Assembly: GCA_015660885.1 (NCBI GenBank)
Contig: JACTUB010000001.1
Location: 186,001-250,000 of the forward strand
Direction: 5' to 3'
Source: Methanoregulaceae archaeon
GTDB lineage: Archaea; Halobacteriota; Methanomicrobia; Methanomicrobiales; Methanospirillaceae
Length of the DNA stretch: 64,000 nt
Below are positions 1 through 8,194 of this stretch, in pieces. Numbering within the stretch: position 1 is the first letter of the stretch; every line of letters starts with the position of its first letter. The translations under genes were made by a program, and so were the position numbers. Under the pieces are notes generated by a model that was not told the DNA's origin, made no database searches, and saw only the letters and a program-made list of their open reading frames with translations.

Positions 1-160
1 CAATATCGGATGTAGGCTCACCAACCATAGGAGTATGGGACTGAGCTGCAGTTTCTTTTGGTTTCTGTGTCTCCTCATCTTTTTTGGTTCCTTTAATCAT
101 CCTGATGAGGGAGTTTACATCTTCCAGTGATTCATCGTCATCTTTGTTCAATCCAGACAT
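1..160 (-). CDS. Unrecognised protein, N-terminal part only (cut by window edge)
   Basis: An open minus-strand frame begins with ATG at 160 and stays open to the left edge, giving 53 codons. It starts MSGLNKDDDE and is very rich in Lys, Glu, Asp and Thr, like a flexible hydrophilic segment. There is no signal peptide or membrane helix in the visible part. A GGGTG stretch sits directly before the ATG, and a TATA-like element lies near 196-207. I do not recognise a family. It points the same way as the roadblock genes at 337-1431 and may belong to the same signalling cluster, which is inference from position only. Confidence 0.6.
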   Translation of the reverse strand, partial: MSGLNKDDDESLEDVNSLIRMIKGTKKDEETQKPKETAAQSHTPMVGEPTSDI

Positions 161-180
161 CACCCGTTAGACCTAGTTCT

Positions 181-192
181 AGATCTAGATCT
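181..192. promoter_or_regulatory. 12-bp perfect palindrome between a TATA-like box and the gene at 1-160
   Basis: The sequence AGATCTAGATCT is self-complementary over all 12 bases. On the minus strand it lies just downstream of TTAATATAAAAG (about 196-207) and upstream of the ATG at 160, so it would overlap the expected transcription start. That is where an archaeal repressor site often sits. No cognate regulator can be named. Confidence 0.35.
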
Positions 193-336
193 CCTTTTAT
201 ATTAAATGATTTTTTTTATTTTTATTTGATACTTTTGTTTATTACATTTTATTGTATTTATGCTTTTGTTATTTTAATAATGAATAAGACGGCCGATTTT
301 TATAAATAAAAATTATTTTCAATCCTGAATGTTCAC

Positions 337-1065
337 TTAGTTCTCGGAAAGCTCTGACTGGATACTTTTTAAAACAACTCGGATAAGGCCGAGGTGTGCA
401 TCTGCGGTGGTAAAAATGCACATGAAGATATCCCCGCATGGCGCAATAATAAATTTGTTCTCATCAGTTTCGAGAATCATCTGATCTAGGAAGCCGATTT
501 TCATATCCTTTGCAATTTTTGTCCCTGCCCGCATGAGATCCTCGGCCGAGGCCGCTACATGTTCAAAATCAGCATCACCTACGCACTGGATAGGAAATCC
601 TTCAAAAAATGCAGAAACTGCAATAACTCCAGTAAGATTTTTAATCTTTTTTAATGTTTTTCTATCAAGACGATGAGGTAATTCCGGGATCCCGCTGGTT
701 TCTGTACGGGGCTCAGAAGCATCTGGAAATGCCAGAGTCCCTATGAATAATCCCTCTTCGTGAGATATCTGAACAGCTCGGGAAAATTCTGTTTCAGAAT
801 ATTTTCGCAGGTTGAACGTCGCCACGGTGTCAGAAATTTCATTTGACTCCATTGTCAGATGATAGAGAGCAGATTTTCCACGAAAAATCGCATTATTATT
901 TTTCAAATACGCTCCAACCAGTTTCCCATAATCATTAAGAATAAAACCATGCCCAGATTCAGTTATAATCTCGAGCAATCCACGGAAGGTCGTCAGGTAC
1001 TGGAGTAATCCATCCTTCTGAGGATTTGTGACAGACTCTTCAACAATTCCTGCAGGTAATCTCAT
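337..1065 (-). CDS. DUF2226-like plus roadblock/LC7 protein
   Basis: The protein has 242 residues. Residues 1-95 resemble the start of the 1660-2430 product (MRLPAGI... against MQLPRGT..., with a matching hydrophobic pattern), which I take to be the archaeal DUF2226 fold; the name is from memory. Residues about 135-240 look like a roadblock/LC7 domain, the small dimerising fold of MglB-type regulators of small GTPases and of archaeal relatives with unknown partners. There is no signal peptide, so it should be cytoplasmic. It lies 18 bases downstream of the small roadblock gene at 1084-1431 on the same strand, so the two are probably co-transcribed. No Shine-Dalgarno is evident. Its role in signalling or polarity is inference. 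Confidence 0.75.
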   Translation of the reverse strand: MRLPAGIVEESVTNPQKDGLLQYLTTFRGLLEIITESGHGFILNDYGKLVGAYLKNNNAIFRGKSALYHLTMESNEISDTVATFNLRKYSETEFSRAVQISHEEGLFIGTLAFPDASEPRTETSGIPELPHRLDRKTLKKIKNLTGVIAVSAFFEGFPIQCVGDADFEHVAASAEDLMRAGTKIAKDMKIGFLDQMILETDENKFIIAPCGDIFMCIFTTADAHLGLIRVVLKSIQSELSEN

Positions 1066-1083
1066 ATAGATAAGAAGCGGAGA

Positions 1084-1431
1084 TCAGAGGGCTGCAATAA
1101 GCCGGACCTTATTCTTTTTTAATTCATATCTGATTCTTCCGATATTGGCCGTTGTATCTGCAACAATGGCAATCAGTTCATCACCGGAAAGTGGTGAGAG
1201 TATAATAGGCCCTTTTTCCAGTTCGACGAGCATTTGCGAGAGTTCTCCTTTTCCCAGTGTATTTCCCATTGCTTCTGAAGTACCGAGACCTGTTGAAGCC
1301 ATAGCACCCAGTGCTTCTATATCCACTTTGCCGGAAACAGCACTTTCAATAACAAACCCGTCTCTTCCTACTACAACCGCAGCTGAAACCCCTTCCACTT
1401 TCAGAAATTCCTCCAATAATGGCTTTAGCAT
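1084..1431 (-). CDS. Roadblock/LC7 domain protein (MglB-like)
   Basis: The 115-residue product is essentially one roadblock/LC7 domain: an N-terminal helix (MLKPLLEEFLKVEGVSAAVV), then VGRDGFVIES, an Ala/Gly-rich central helix and a closing strand and helix. The frame is open upstream to 1536, but the ATG at 1431 is preferred because the domain begins there and a GGGGG stretch lies about 9 bases before it. In bacteria such proteins regulate small GTPases that set cell polarity; in archaea the partners are mostly unknown. It precedes the larger roadblock gene at 337-1065 and diverges from the DUF2226 gene at 1660. Confidence 0.85.
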   Translation of the reverse strand: MLKPLLEEFLKVEGVSAAVVVGRDGFVIESAVSGKVDIEALGAMASTGLGTSEAMGNTLGKGELSQMLVELEKGPIILSPLSGDELIAIVADTTANIGRIRYELKKNKVRLIAAL

Positions 1432-1659
1432 TTCTTTGCCCCCACATAAATGATTCTCTCTTGTTTTTTTTCTATTAAAATGTTGGTCTTTTCTTTTATT
1501 TTCGGACAAAACAGGACAATTGCGTAAAAATACCAAAATAGCACGTCAATTTTTCAGAATTGGTGAATGGGTTATATCATTAAAATATTCAAAAGCGCGC
1601 ACTTCCATCGTCCGATCAAAACGAAACTATATAGTAGGTAATCGTAACAATACAACATA

Positions 1660-2430
1660 ATGCAACTCCCGCGGGGCACATTCCGTTACATAAAAAAAGA
1701 CTCGAAGCTGGGGGGGATTCTTGACGAACTCCAGCTGATGAAATTTACCGGGATCTGCACCATCTCTTTTGGATCAGCAAATGGATCACTTGTATTTAAA
1801 TCTGGTAAACGTATACTTGCGGAATTCCGTAACATCTGTGGCGATGCTGCCCTGGATGAATTTCAGAAGATTGCCGGAGAAAATGTAGACGCATCAGTAT
1901 CCACCATGGATGATACACAGATCGAGCTGTCGCTTGAATTCAATAAATCCTGTCGCATCGGTAGAGGGGGAAAGTCAGAACAATCTCCATTTTCTCCCGC
2001 AAAGGCAGATCATGTACCACCGGTAATTAAATCGCCCCCCGCATCATCCAAGGAAGCAGTGGTCATGCCGGTCAAAAACCTTCAGAAACCGCATATTACG
2101 GAGATGTCTGCGCCGCGTCCGTCAATCACGTTTGAAACACTGCATGTACCGGAACCATCTAAGACACCGGGAAACAAATCTCCACAACCTGCAGATCATA
2201 ATCCCTCTGTAACAATCCCTCAGCAATCGCAGGAATTTTTACAGGAATTGTTAGAGAAGAAGAAACGCGGAGACGAGGTCCAGCATGCGGCAGATACAGA
2301 TTCTAATAGTTTTGAGAGCGATATCGATACTTTTGAGACAATGGATGTAGATATCATCACCAATAAAATACGTGGAGAATGCAAAACATTAATAAAACAA
2401 CTACGTCTTGAACATCTGACCGAACGTTGA
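1660..2430 (+). CDS. DUF2226-like protein with disordered middle
   Basis: The 256-residue protein has an N-terminal domain of about 100 residues (MQLPRGTFRYIKKD...) that I match to DUF2226 from memory. A Pro/Ser-rich low-complexity region follows (about 110-185), then a charged C-terminal region ending in a helix (TNKIRGECKTLIKQLRLEHL). It shares its N-terminal pattern with the roadblock fusion at 337-1065. A TATA-like ACTATATAG at about 1626-1634 lies some 25-30 bases before the ATG and there is no Shine-Dalgarno, so the message may be leaderless. Function is unknown; the layout suggests an adaptor with a flexible linker. Confidence 0.75.
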   Translation: MQLPRGTFRYIKKDSKLGGILDELQLMKFTGICTISFGSANGSLVFKSGKRILAEFRNICGDAALDEFQKIAGENVDASVSTMDDTQIELSLEFNKSCRIGRGGKSEQSPFSPAKADHVPPVIKSPPASSKEAVVMPVKNLQKPHITEMSAPRPSITFETLHVPEPSKTPGNKSPQPADHNPSVTIPQQSQEFLQELLEKKKRGDEVQHAADTDSNSFESDIDTFETMDVDIITNKIRGECKTLIKQLRLEHLTER

Positions 2431-2616
2431 ATTAAAAGTAATTGAACTGATCATTTATGTATATTACTATCAACACTGTCATGCCGGCAGTGTCAGGAAT
2501 CTTCTGGCATTTGCCGATTATGTTCTTCTGACGCAGTTGTCCCAAACCTCTGTGAGGGGTTGTGTTTATACCCTTCAGGTTAAAATGCTCAACGTCTTAT
2601 ACGTTATATAAATTTC

Positions 2617-2640
2617 CTCGGGGGATAATCAGATCCCGAG
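2617..2640. promoter_or_regulatory. Inverted repeat upstream of the MinD gene
   Basis: CTCGGG at 2617-2622 and CCCGAG at 2635-2640 are perfect inverted arms around GGATAATCAGAT. The element sits between two TATA-like stretches (TTATATAAA at about 2604-2612 and 2656-2664) ahead of the MinD start at 2698. It could be an operator or a structured leader element; sequence alone does not decide. Confidence 0.35.
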
Positions 2641-2655
2641 AAAAATTGGGTAATC

Positions 2656-2664
2656 TTATATAAA
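2656..2664 (+). promoter_or_regulatory. TATA box of the MinD-type gene
   Basis: TTATATAAA lies about 35-40 bases before the ATG at 2698. That spacing gives a short leader containing a GGGTG ribosome-binding site. Confidence 0.55.
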
Positions 2665-2697
2665 TCAAATAGAAATAATCACACAACAGGGTGTTCA

Positions 2698-3492
2698 ATG
2701 GTTAAGGTATACACAATCGCTTCCGGAAAAGGTGGTACTGGGAAGACAACTGTTTCTGTTAACCTCGGAACAATGCTTGCTCAGCTCGGTAAAGAGACCT
2801 TTCTTATGGATGCTGATATAGGAATGGCAAATGTCGGCCTTCTGCTCGGCTTGCAGGATGCACCGGTCACCCTTCATGAGATTCTTGCTGGCAAGGGTAA
2901 GATCAACGACGCGATTTATGAATGCCCTGCAGGTCTTAAAGTGATACCGGCGGGTATCTCTCTCCAGGGATTCCAGCAAGCAGATCCGGAGAAGCTACGC
3001 GATGTCATGAATGAGATCGTCAAACGCTGTGATTTTTTGTTGATCGATGCCCCTGCCGGGATCAGCAAAGATGGAATTGTTCCTCTTGCCGTTGCAGATG
3101 AAGTGATACTTGTCGTGAATCCTGAACTCTCTTCCATTGTAGATGCCCTCAAAACAAGGATACTGACTGAACTCGTCGGGGGCCATGTCCTTGGATCGAT
3201 CATCAACCGTGTCGGTCAGGACAAAACAGATGTCATGATAAAAAAGATGGAGAAGGTGCTTGGGGTAAAAGTAATCGGGATTATTCCGGAAGATCCCAAC
3301 GTGCGTCGCGCAGCTTCTTCGAGAACTCCCATCGTGATCAAGTTTCCGACATCTCCTGCCTCAAAAGCAATTCGCCGTATAGCTTCAGACCTTACCGGGG
3401 TTGCTTACAAAGATGAAGGAGACGTGCAGAAGAAAGAAGGGTTCATTGAAAGATTCACAAAAGCATTGTTTGTAAAGAAATCGGAGATATAA
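2698..3492 (+). CDS. minD: MinD/ParA-family ATPase
   Basis: The 264-residue protein is a deviant Walker-A P-loop ATPase: SGKGGTGKTT at residues 9-18, DADIGMANV at about 39-47 (switch I region) and LLIDAPAGIS near 115 (Walker B). The C-terminus (GFIERFTKALFVKKS) can form an amphipathic helix like the membrane-targeting tail of MinD. The family positions proteins at membranes by ATP-driven dimerisation; in haloarchaea MinD4 affects placement of archaella and chemoreceptors. Here it lies among roadblock, DUF2226 and V4R genes and 2.6 kb from a prepilin peptidase, so a role in polar organisation is plausible but inferred. Confidence 0.9.
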   Translation: MVKVYTIASGKGGTGKTTVSVNLGTMLAQLGKETFLMDADIGMANVGLLLGLQDAPVTLHEILAGKGKINDAIYECPAGLKVIPAGISLQGFQQADPEKLRDVMNEIVKRCDFLLIDAPAGISKDGIVPLAVADEVILVVNPELSSIVDALKTRILTELVGGHVLGSIINRVGQDKTDVMIKKMEKVLGVKVIGIIPEDPNVRRAASSRTPIVIKFPTSPASKAIRRIASDLTGVAYKDEGDVQKKEGFIERFTKALFVKKSEI

Positions 3493-3702
3493 TAGGATTT
3501 TATCGTTATCGGTCATTCTCAGTTCTACATTTTTTATTTTCATATTCTGAAACCGGGGAAACCGGGATATATAATTAAAATTTGCAGGTATCCAGCCTTT
3601 AATTTTTTTATCCTTGACTATCATACGAGATACAGCAACAGCATTGTCAAAAAAAACGGAACGGGTATAAACTGGATTATAATTCTGATATATGCAAAAA
3701 GG

Positions 3703-4812
3703 TTATCCGGGTTTATTTGTTATTGTAAAGACACAGAATTCATCACCCTTTGAACGGCACCTGATTTCACGACCCTGCACCTTTATTCCAAAGGATCCTT
3801 CCACGATTCCGGCGAGGAGTCCGGAAGTGCAAAAGCAAACATTTTTGCCAGTATTCCCAAACGCTTCTGACTCAACCGTATGTTCAAGTGTGATAGTTTT
3901 TTCCTTCTTGGCTTCGTCCCATTCCATCCGGATGATTTTGAACCAGCCCATCTGGGAGTAAAATGCAAATGCCATGTCTGAGAGGAGATTTGGCTTAGTT
4001 ATACCCATTTTCTTATAGTGCTCGACCGTTTCCCTGCCCATGTCCATATATGCCCGGTAATTAACTCCTCCTGCAGGCATCTCACCCATGGTCTTTTTAA
4101 TTGAGTTCATCATGGATGAGAAGATAAAACCCGGCATCATAACGACCGGATCATCGATAAGCTTGATCCTGCCCTGGAGGGGTTTGTGCTCAATATATTC
4201 TGTAATCGCCGAGTCGCCTTTGACAATTGCCTCCGCCTTCCACTTCCAGCTGGATTCTCTTTGATCCGCGACAAATTCACAGACGTCATCACCGTTTGCA
4301 TGGCACCGGGTCTCCCTACAGAACCAATTCTTACCCGTTACAGCGATCAGGACTCCCTCTATCCAGCCCTGGTGAATACCACAGACAGGCATCTTCCAGT
4401 CCTTAAGGACTTCAGATTCGAACGTATGCTTTGTTTGAAGCACAATCCGGTTCTGGCCGGATTCGACAAGGTCAAACGGAGCACCCCAACCCTGTTGGTG
4501 CTGGAGCTTAAATACAAGCATGAGAAATTCTTCTGGTTTGAGATTCATTCCGGACTTTTTTAGCAGGTTATTGAGCCCCGCAGATCCTTTCCCGACGGAG
4601 TGGAAGAGCTTACGAACTGCCTGTACAGCGAGTTTCCGATCAAGATTCGCCTCATACATCTCGTAGATAGCTTTTACAAGATAATTAGGATTGCCTGCTG
4701 TTTTTACCCCGAACACGGAGTAAGAGCCGGCAACAGGGTCCATTTCAATATAGGGAGTGATATTTTTCTCCCCTTTGATGAGAGCCTCAAAATCCTCCCG
4801 CCCGATTTTCAT
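3703..4812 (-). CDS. Tandem V4R-domain protein
   Basis: The 369-residue protein contains two V4R (4-vinyl reductase) ligand-binding domains. Each ends in the family's Cys signature: CRETRCHANGDDVCEF near 165-180 and CRSKGDEFCVF near 350-360. V4R domains bind small hydrophobic ligands or take part in metal-dependent sensing. There is no transmembrane segment or DNA-binding domain, so it is likely a cytoplasmic sensor that acts through partners. The ATG at 4812 has no clear Shine-Dalgarno. It lies downstream of the duplicated-domain gene at 4918-5895 on the same strand, 105 bases away. Confidence 0.85.
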   Translation of the reverse strand: MKIGREDFEALIKGEKNITPYIEMDPVAGSYSVFGVKTAGNPNYLVKAIYEMYEANLDRKLAVQAVRKLFHSVGKGSAGLNNLLKKSGMNLKPEEFLMLVFKLQHQQGWGAPFDLVESGQNRIVLQTKHTFESEVLKDWKMPVCGIHQGWIEGVLIAVTGKNWFCRETRCHANGDDVCEFVADQRESSWKWKAEAIVKGDSAITEYIEHKPLQGRIKLIDDPVVMMPGFIFSSMMNSIKKTMGEMPAGGVNYRAYMDMGRETVEHYKKMGITKPNLLSDMAFAFYSQMGWFKIIRMEWDEAKKEKTITLEHTVESEAFGNTGKNVCFCTSGLLAGIVEGSFGIKVQGREIRCRSKGDEFCVFTITNKPG

Positions 4813-4917
4813 TGAGGAGAAATCTGTTGCTATCTGATTAAAGTATTTCGTTTTTACTATTTGGATAGTGATTATGGCATTAATGACAAATCAGACGAAG
4901 AATTGATGGAATTTGCA

Positions 4918-5895
4918 TCAAATTTTAAGGAGAATATCTGCGTTAAGATCAAGGGCAATGTTTGAATTTGAGTCGTTGAAGGTTATGTGGAACGTGGTAA
5001 TCCTCTGGGATCGTTCCATAATGATGCAGTCATATTTCCCATGCATCAATTTAAAACTGGCGTTTCCTTCACCGGTGGTAATATCGTTTCCTAATATTTT
5101 GCCTTCACTTCGGATCGATATACTAACACCATTCTGCGGGATTGTATCCTTCAGGATCGAGAGCCTGAGTACTCCCATTCCCTCACTTTTCTTGCCGATC
5201 TCCGGTATCAGGGTAGGGATGCTCTTTTTTAAGTGCTTCTTCTCGAAGATCCGTGATCCCATAACAACAGCCTCAACAACATCCGGCTTCACGTCATACA
5301 ACTCGAATTTTTCGTTCCCTGATATCATTATCACGGCTTTATCGCTGTACAGTGACCCTTTCTCGTCAATGTAAATCGCACCTTCAGCTTCACCGTTGAT
5401 AAAAGCAAGATAGTATTCCCGTTCGTTCTCTTTTGCTGCCGCAATCCCGATGAAATTCAGTGGTGCGGCAAACTGAAACAGTTCATGGATGTTAAAGGTC
5501 CCCACATACTTTGAACCCTTGATGATATTTTCCAGCAGGTCGTGTATTACATTGGGAATACTCTTTTTCAGGTGAGATTTTTCAAAAATCCTGCACCTCA
5601 TCACGATAGTCTCGACAATATCCGGTGTTAACTCATAGAAATCGAATTTTTCTGCTCCGGAGATCATTCTCGCGGCCTTATCACTGAGCACGGTCCCCTT
5701 CTCATCGATATAGATGGCACCTTCTGCCTCACCGGCAAGGAACGCAAGATAATATTCCCTGGAGTTCTCTTTTGAGATCGCAATCCCATTGAAGTATCGT
5801 GATGAGGCAAACTGGAACAGTTCATGAAGCGTAAAGGTTCCCAGATGTTTGGCACCCTTATGGATATTTTTTATCAGGTCCTGTATTTTCATCAA
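4918..5895 (-). CDS. Protein with two near-identical 113-residue repeats
   Basis: The 325-residue product is an internal duplication. Residues about 4-115 (IQDLIKNIHKGAK...) and 117-228 (IHDLLENIIKGSK...) align without gaps and are roughly two-thirds identical by eye. Both carry LHELFQFA or IHELFQFA, GEAEGAIYIDEKG, MISG and RIFEK-HLKKSIP. The last 95 residues form a beta-rich domain (GNASFKLMHGKYDCIIME) like an immunoglobulin or carboxypeptidase-regulatory fold. The repeat's GEAEGAIYIDEKG stretch recalls the DUF2226 pattern at 1660, which may indicate distant relatedness. No function is known to me. The start may be either of the first two Met codons. Confidence 0.8.
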   Translation of the reverse strand: MMKIQDLIKNIHKGAKHLGTFTLHELFQFASSRYFNGIAISKENSREYYLAFLAGEAEGAIYIDEKGTVLSDKAARMISGAEKFDFYELTPDIVETIVMRCRIFEKSHLKKSIPNVIHDLLENIIKGSKYVGTFNIHELFQFAAPLNFIGIAAAKENEREYYLAFINGEAEGAIYIDEKGSLYSDKAVIMISGNEKFELYDVKPDVVEAVVMGSRIFEKKHLKKSIPTLIPEIGKKSEGMGVLRLSILKDTIPQNGVSISIRSEGKILGNDITTGEGNASFKLMHGKYDCIIMERSQRITTFHITFNDSNSNIALDLNADILLKI

Positions 5896-6042
5896 AATTC
5901 ATCTCATCGGATAGACTCTTTGGGAAGAGAATGTCATAAAGTGTTTTTTCTGTAGATATATGGTTGAGTTATTTGTAACAGGTATATTTTACATTTGCGG
6001 AATCAGTTGTCTGCTTTTCCGTTCATTATCGCCATACATAAG

Positions 6043-6052
6043 TGTTTATAAA
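6043..6052 (+). promoter_or_regulatory. TATA box for the prepilin peptidase gene
   Basis: GTTTATAAAA-like sequence lies about 25-30 bases before the ATG at 6073, with no ribosome-binding site between. This is consistent with a leaderless or near-leaderless message. Confidence 0.45.
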
Positions 6053-6072
6053 AAAAATAATTTATCGGAATT

Positions 6073-7263
6073 ATGGAACTACTCTACCCGATGGCGATCT
6101 CGGCAGTTGCGGTCTTTGCAACCCTGATCTATGCCTCATTCCTTGATATCAGGGACCGTCGTGTCCCGTTTGTCTATTGGTTACCAATGCTGGGGGTTGG
6201 TATTGTCTGTACGAGCTATCTCCTCTGGCAGACGACTGCAAATATCAGCCTCATTACCGGCTATCTTGCTGTTGTTGTTTGTTTTCTCTATGCTGATTAT
6301 CTGGACAACCACGGGAGAACCGATTCGCCGTGTCTTACCAGGTATTACAAAAAGTCCCTGATTTTTTATTATCTTGCAATTGTCCTCATCCTCCCAATCA
6401 TTTCGTGGTTCGTCTTCGCATCCTCATTAAACATTCAGCTCATTCCCTGGTACATCATGTTTACGGGAATTCTTACCTATATTTCATACCTTGAATTCAA
6501 AGGTCGCCCGGGACAGGAAAACCGACGAAATAACACGAGAGCGGATTCAAATATCCAGGAAATAATCAACCGCTGGTATTTCGTACTGATTATTATGATT
6601 TTTTCGATTACCTCAGTAATTATGCTTTTCAGTCATGGCAGCTGGGGATCTCCGGCCCTCCTCATACTGCTCCTTTCAGTGTTCTGCGGGGTTTTTTATA
6701 TATTTGCACGAATGCACCTCTTTGGTGGTGCAGATGCATGGGCGCTTATATTTATTTCATTTTGTATCCCAACGTTTCCCTTCACACCACTTCTGGGTAC
6801 CCCACCACTGGGCTTTTTGTCATTTTCCGTACTCATCAATGCTCTGTTACTTAACCTGGCGGCACCTCTCGTGATATTTATCATCAATATAATCCGGGGA
6901 AACAGAGCACCGTTGATGTATATGTTCTTTGGATTCCCGGTAAACGGCGACAGGATCCAGAATTCGTGGGGCTTTGTAATGGAGGATTTCGAAGAGAGAA
7001 AAGGAATTGTCAGCCGAAAATTTATCGGGTTCTGGGATTCCATTAAGCGCATGTATACAGATGAAGACAGGGTGTATACAAAAGACCTTCGGGAACACCC
7101 GGAAGAATTCCAGAAGGAACTTGCGATATATAAAAAGGCCGGCACCGTATGGATCTCGTATGCGGTACCATTCATGATCCCTATTACGGCAGGTCTGATC
7201 ACTGCACTTGTTTTTGGAGATGTTCTCTTTGCAATCATGAAAATCGTCGGAGGAGGAATGTAA
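6073..7263 (+). CDS. A24-type prepilin/preflagellin peptidase
   Basis: The 396-residue polytopic membrane protein carries the two aspartates expected of the A24 aspartyl proteases. An early Asp lies in LDIRDRRVP (Asp25 or Asp28), and Asp221 lies in FGGADAW, the archaeal form of GxGD. These enzymes cut class III signal peptides of archaellins and pilins at the inner membrane face. About eight hydrophobic segments are visible, with a cytosolic loop before the C-terminal helix (residues about 285-365). The length exceeds that of the minimal FlaK/EppA enzymes (about 230 residues), matching the longer euryarchaeal type. hisI follows after one base and is probably co-transcribed. Confidence 0.85.
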   Translation: MELLYPMAISAVAVFATLIYASFLDIRDRRVPFVYWLPMLGVGIVCTSYLLWQTTANISLITGYLAVVVCFLYADYLDNHGRTDSPCLTRYYKKSLIFYYLAIVLILPIISWFVFASSLNIQLIPWYIMFTGILTYISYLEFKGRPGQENRRNNTRADSNIQEIINRWYFVLIIMIFSITSVIMLFSHGSWGSPALLILLLSVFCGVFYIFARMHLFGGADAWALIFISFCIPTFPFTPLLGTPPLGFLSFSVLINALLLNLAAPLVIFIINIIRGNRAPLMYMFFGFPVNGDRIQNSWGFVMEDFEERKGIVSRKFIGFWDSIKRMYTDEDRVYTKDLREHPEEFQKELAIYKKAGTVWISYAVPFMIPITAGLITALVFGDVLFAIMKIVGGGM

Positions 7264-7264
7264 C

Positions 7265-7633
7265 ATGTTTAACCTGAAGTTTATGGACGGACTGATTCCG
7301 GTGATCGTGCAGGATGCGATAAGCTGTGAAGTATTGATGATGGCATATGCAAACGATGAAGCGATCCACCTTACACAGGAGACGGGACTGGCACATTACT
7401 ACAGCCGGAGCAGAAAGAAACTCTGGAAAAAGGGCGAGGAAAGCGGGCATTTCCAGAAAGTTGTAAAAATCCTCACCGACTGCGATGAGGATTGCCTGTT
7501 ATACCAAGTGGAGCAGAAGGGCGCTGCATGTCACATGGGATATGCCTCCTGTTTCTACCGGACTCTTGCTGGCGAAGTGGTGGGAACAAAAGTGTTCGAC
7601 CCGGAAAAAGTGTACGGAAAGAAAGGACGTTGA
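7265..7633 (+). CDS. hisI: Phosphoribosyl-AMP cyclohydrolase
   Basis: The 122-residue enzyme hydrolyses the adenine ring of phosphoribosyl-AMP, step 3 of histidine biosynthesis. The metal-binding signature is clear: [13 protein letters not shown] near residues 75-87, followed by [14 protein letters not shown], with the conserved Asp and Cys ligands for Mg and Zn. [16 protein letters not shown] near 45-60 is the substrate-binding region. The length is normal for the single-function form without a fused HisE. The start is one base after the peptidase stop (TAAcATG), so the two genes are probably translated from one message although unrelated in function. Confidence 0.97.
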   Translation: MFNLKFMDGLIPVIVQDAISCEVLMMAYANDEAIHLTQETGLAHYYSRSRKKLWKKGEESGHFQKVVKILTDCDEDCLLYQVEQKGAACHMGYASCFYRTLAGEVVGTKVFDPEKVYGKKGR

Positions 7634-7745
7634 CTCATTGTTCCTTTTTTACCGGAAAATCCGCACACTCACTTCTGGGGGGGGGCGTTATCAAAATTCC
7701 TTTTTTTCCGGCGCTGGTACAATGAAGAGAGAAATCGGAGATATC

Positions 7746-7967
7746 TTAGCTGATCCGGATGATATGCACGGGGCAGAGACACGCTGCTTCCTGTGCGCAG
7801 CAGCAGAGGCAGTCCGGCACAATCCCCTCTGCCCGGTCACCATTAAACCTGTAGTCCTCGACAACTTCCGAGTATGAATCACAATGGTTCTGGTCAAACA
7901 GTTCCGGGCAGGTATTCCAGCACGCTCCACAGCTGACACAGGCCATGCGATCGATAATCACATTCAT
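7746..7967 (-). CDS. Small ferredoxin with an extra cysteine cluster
   Basis: Using the ATG at 7967 (GGAG about 8 bases upstream), the product is 73 residues. MACVSCGACWNTCPELF gives three Cys of a [4Fe-4S] site, and the closing CP is in CPVHII at the C-terminus. This is the usual single-cluster ferredoxin layout. Unusually, CLCCCAQEAAC adds several Cys between them, enough for a second or alternative cluster. The frame is open upstream to 8018, but those residues do not look like ferredoxin. It converges on hisI. Its redox partner is unknown. Confidence 0.85.
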   Translation of the reverse strand: MNVIIDRMACVSCGACWNTCPELFDQNHCDSYSEVVEDYRFNGDRAEGIVPDCLCCCAQEAACLCPVHIIRIS

Positions 7968-8194
7968 CTTGTTACTCCGCACGCTAAAACCAGATTGGAA
8001 GTATTGGGATAAAGGCATGCACCCTGGTATTTTTACGGTTATGCAAGCCGGGATCGATCCTCCCCGGTTATCCCATCCACGGGGTTATAATACTCTACGG
8101 GCAGGGTTGCCCCATATGCATCGATCTGACGAATCTTCAGTGAAATTAAAAGCAGGAATATTTATCACCAGTTCCTGCAACCTAGTATCAGTGA

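Noticed and set aside
127..309. Plus-strand frame of 60 codons at the left edge
   Set aside because: It is antisense to the edge gene and its promoter, and its Phe/Tyr/Leu-rich end simply reflects AT-rich DNA.
7677..7685. Run of nine G between hisI and the ferredoxin
   Set aside because: It lies between convergent genes, outside any coding frame, so phase variation is not supported; at most it marks a site prone to sequencing error.
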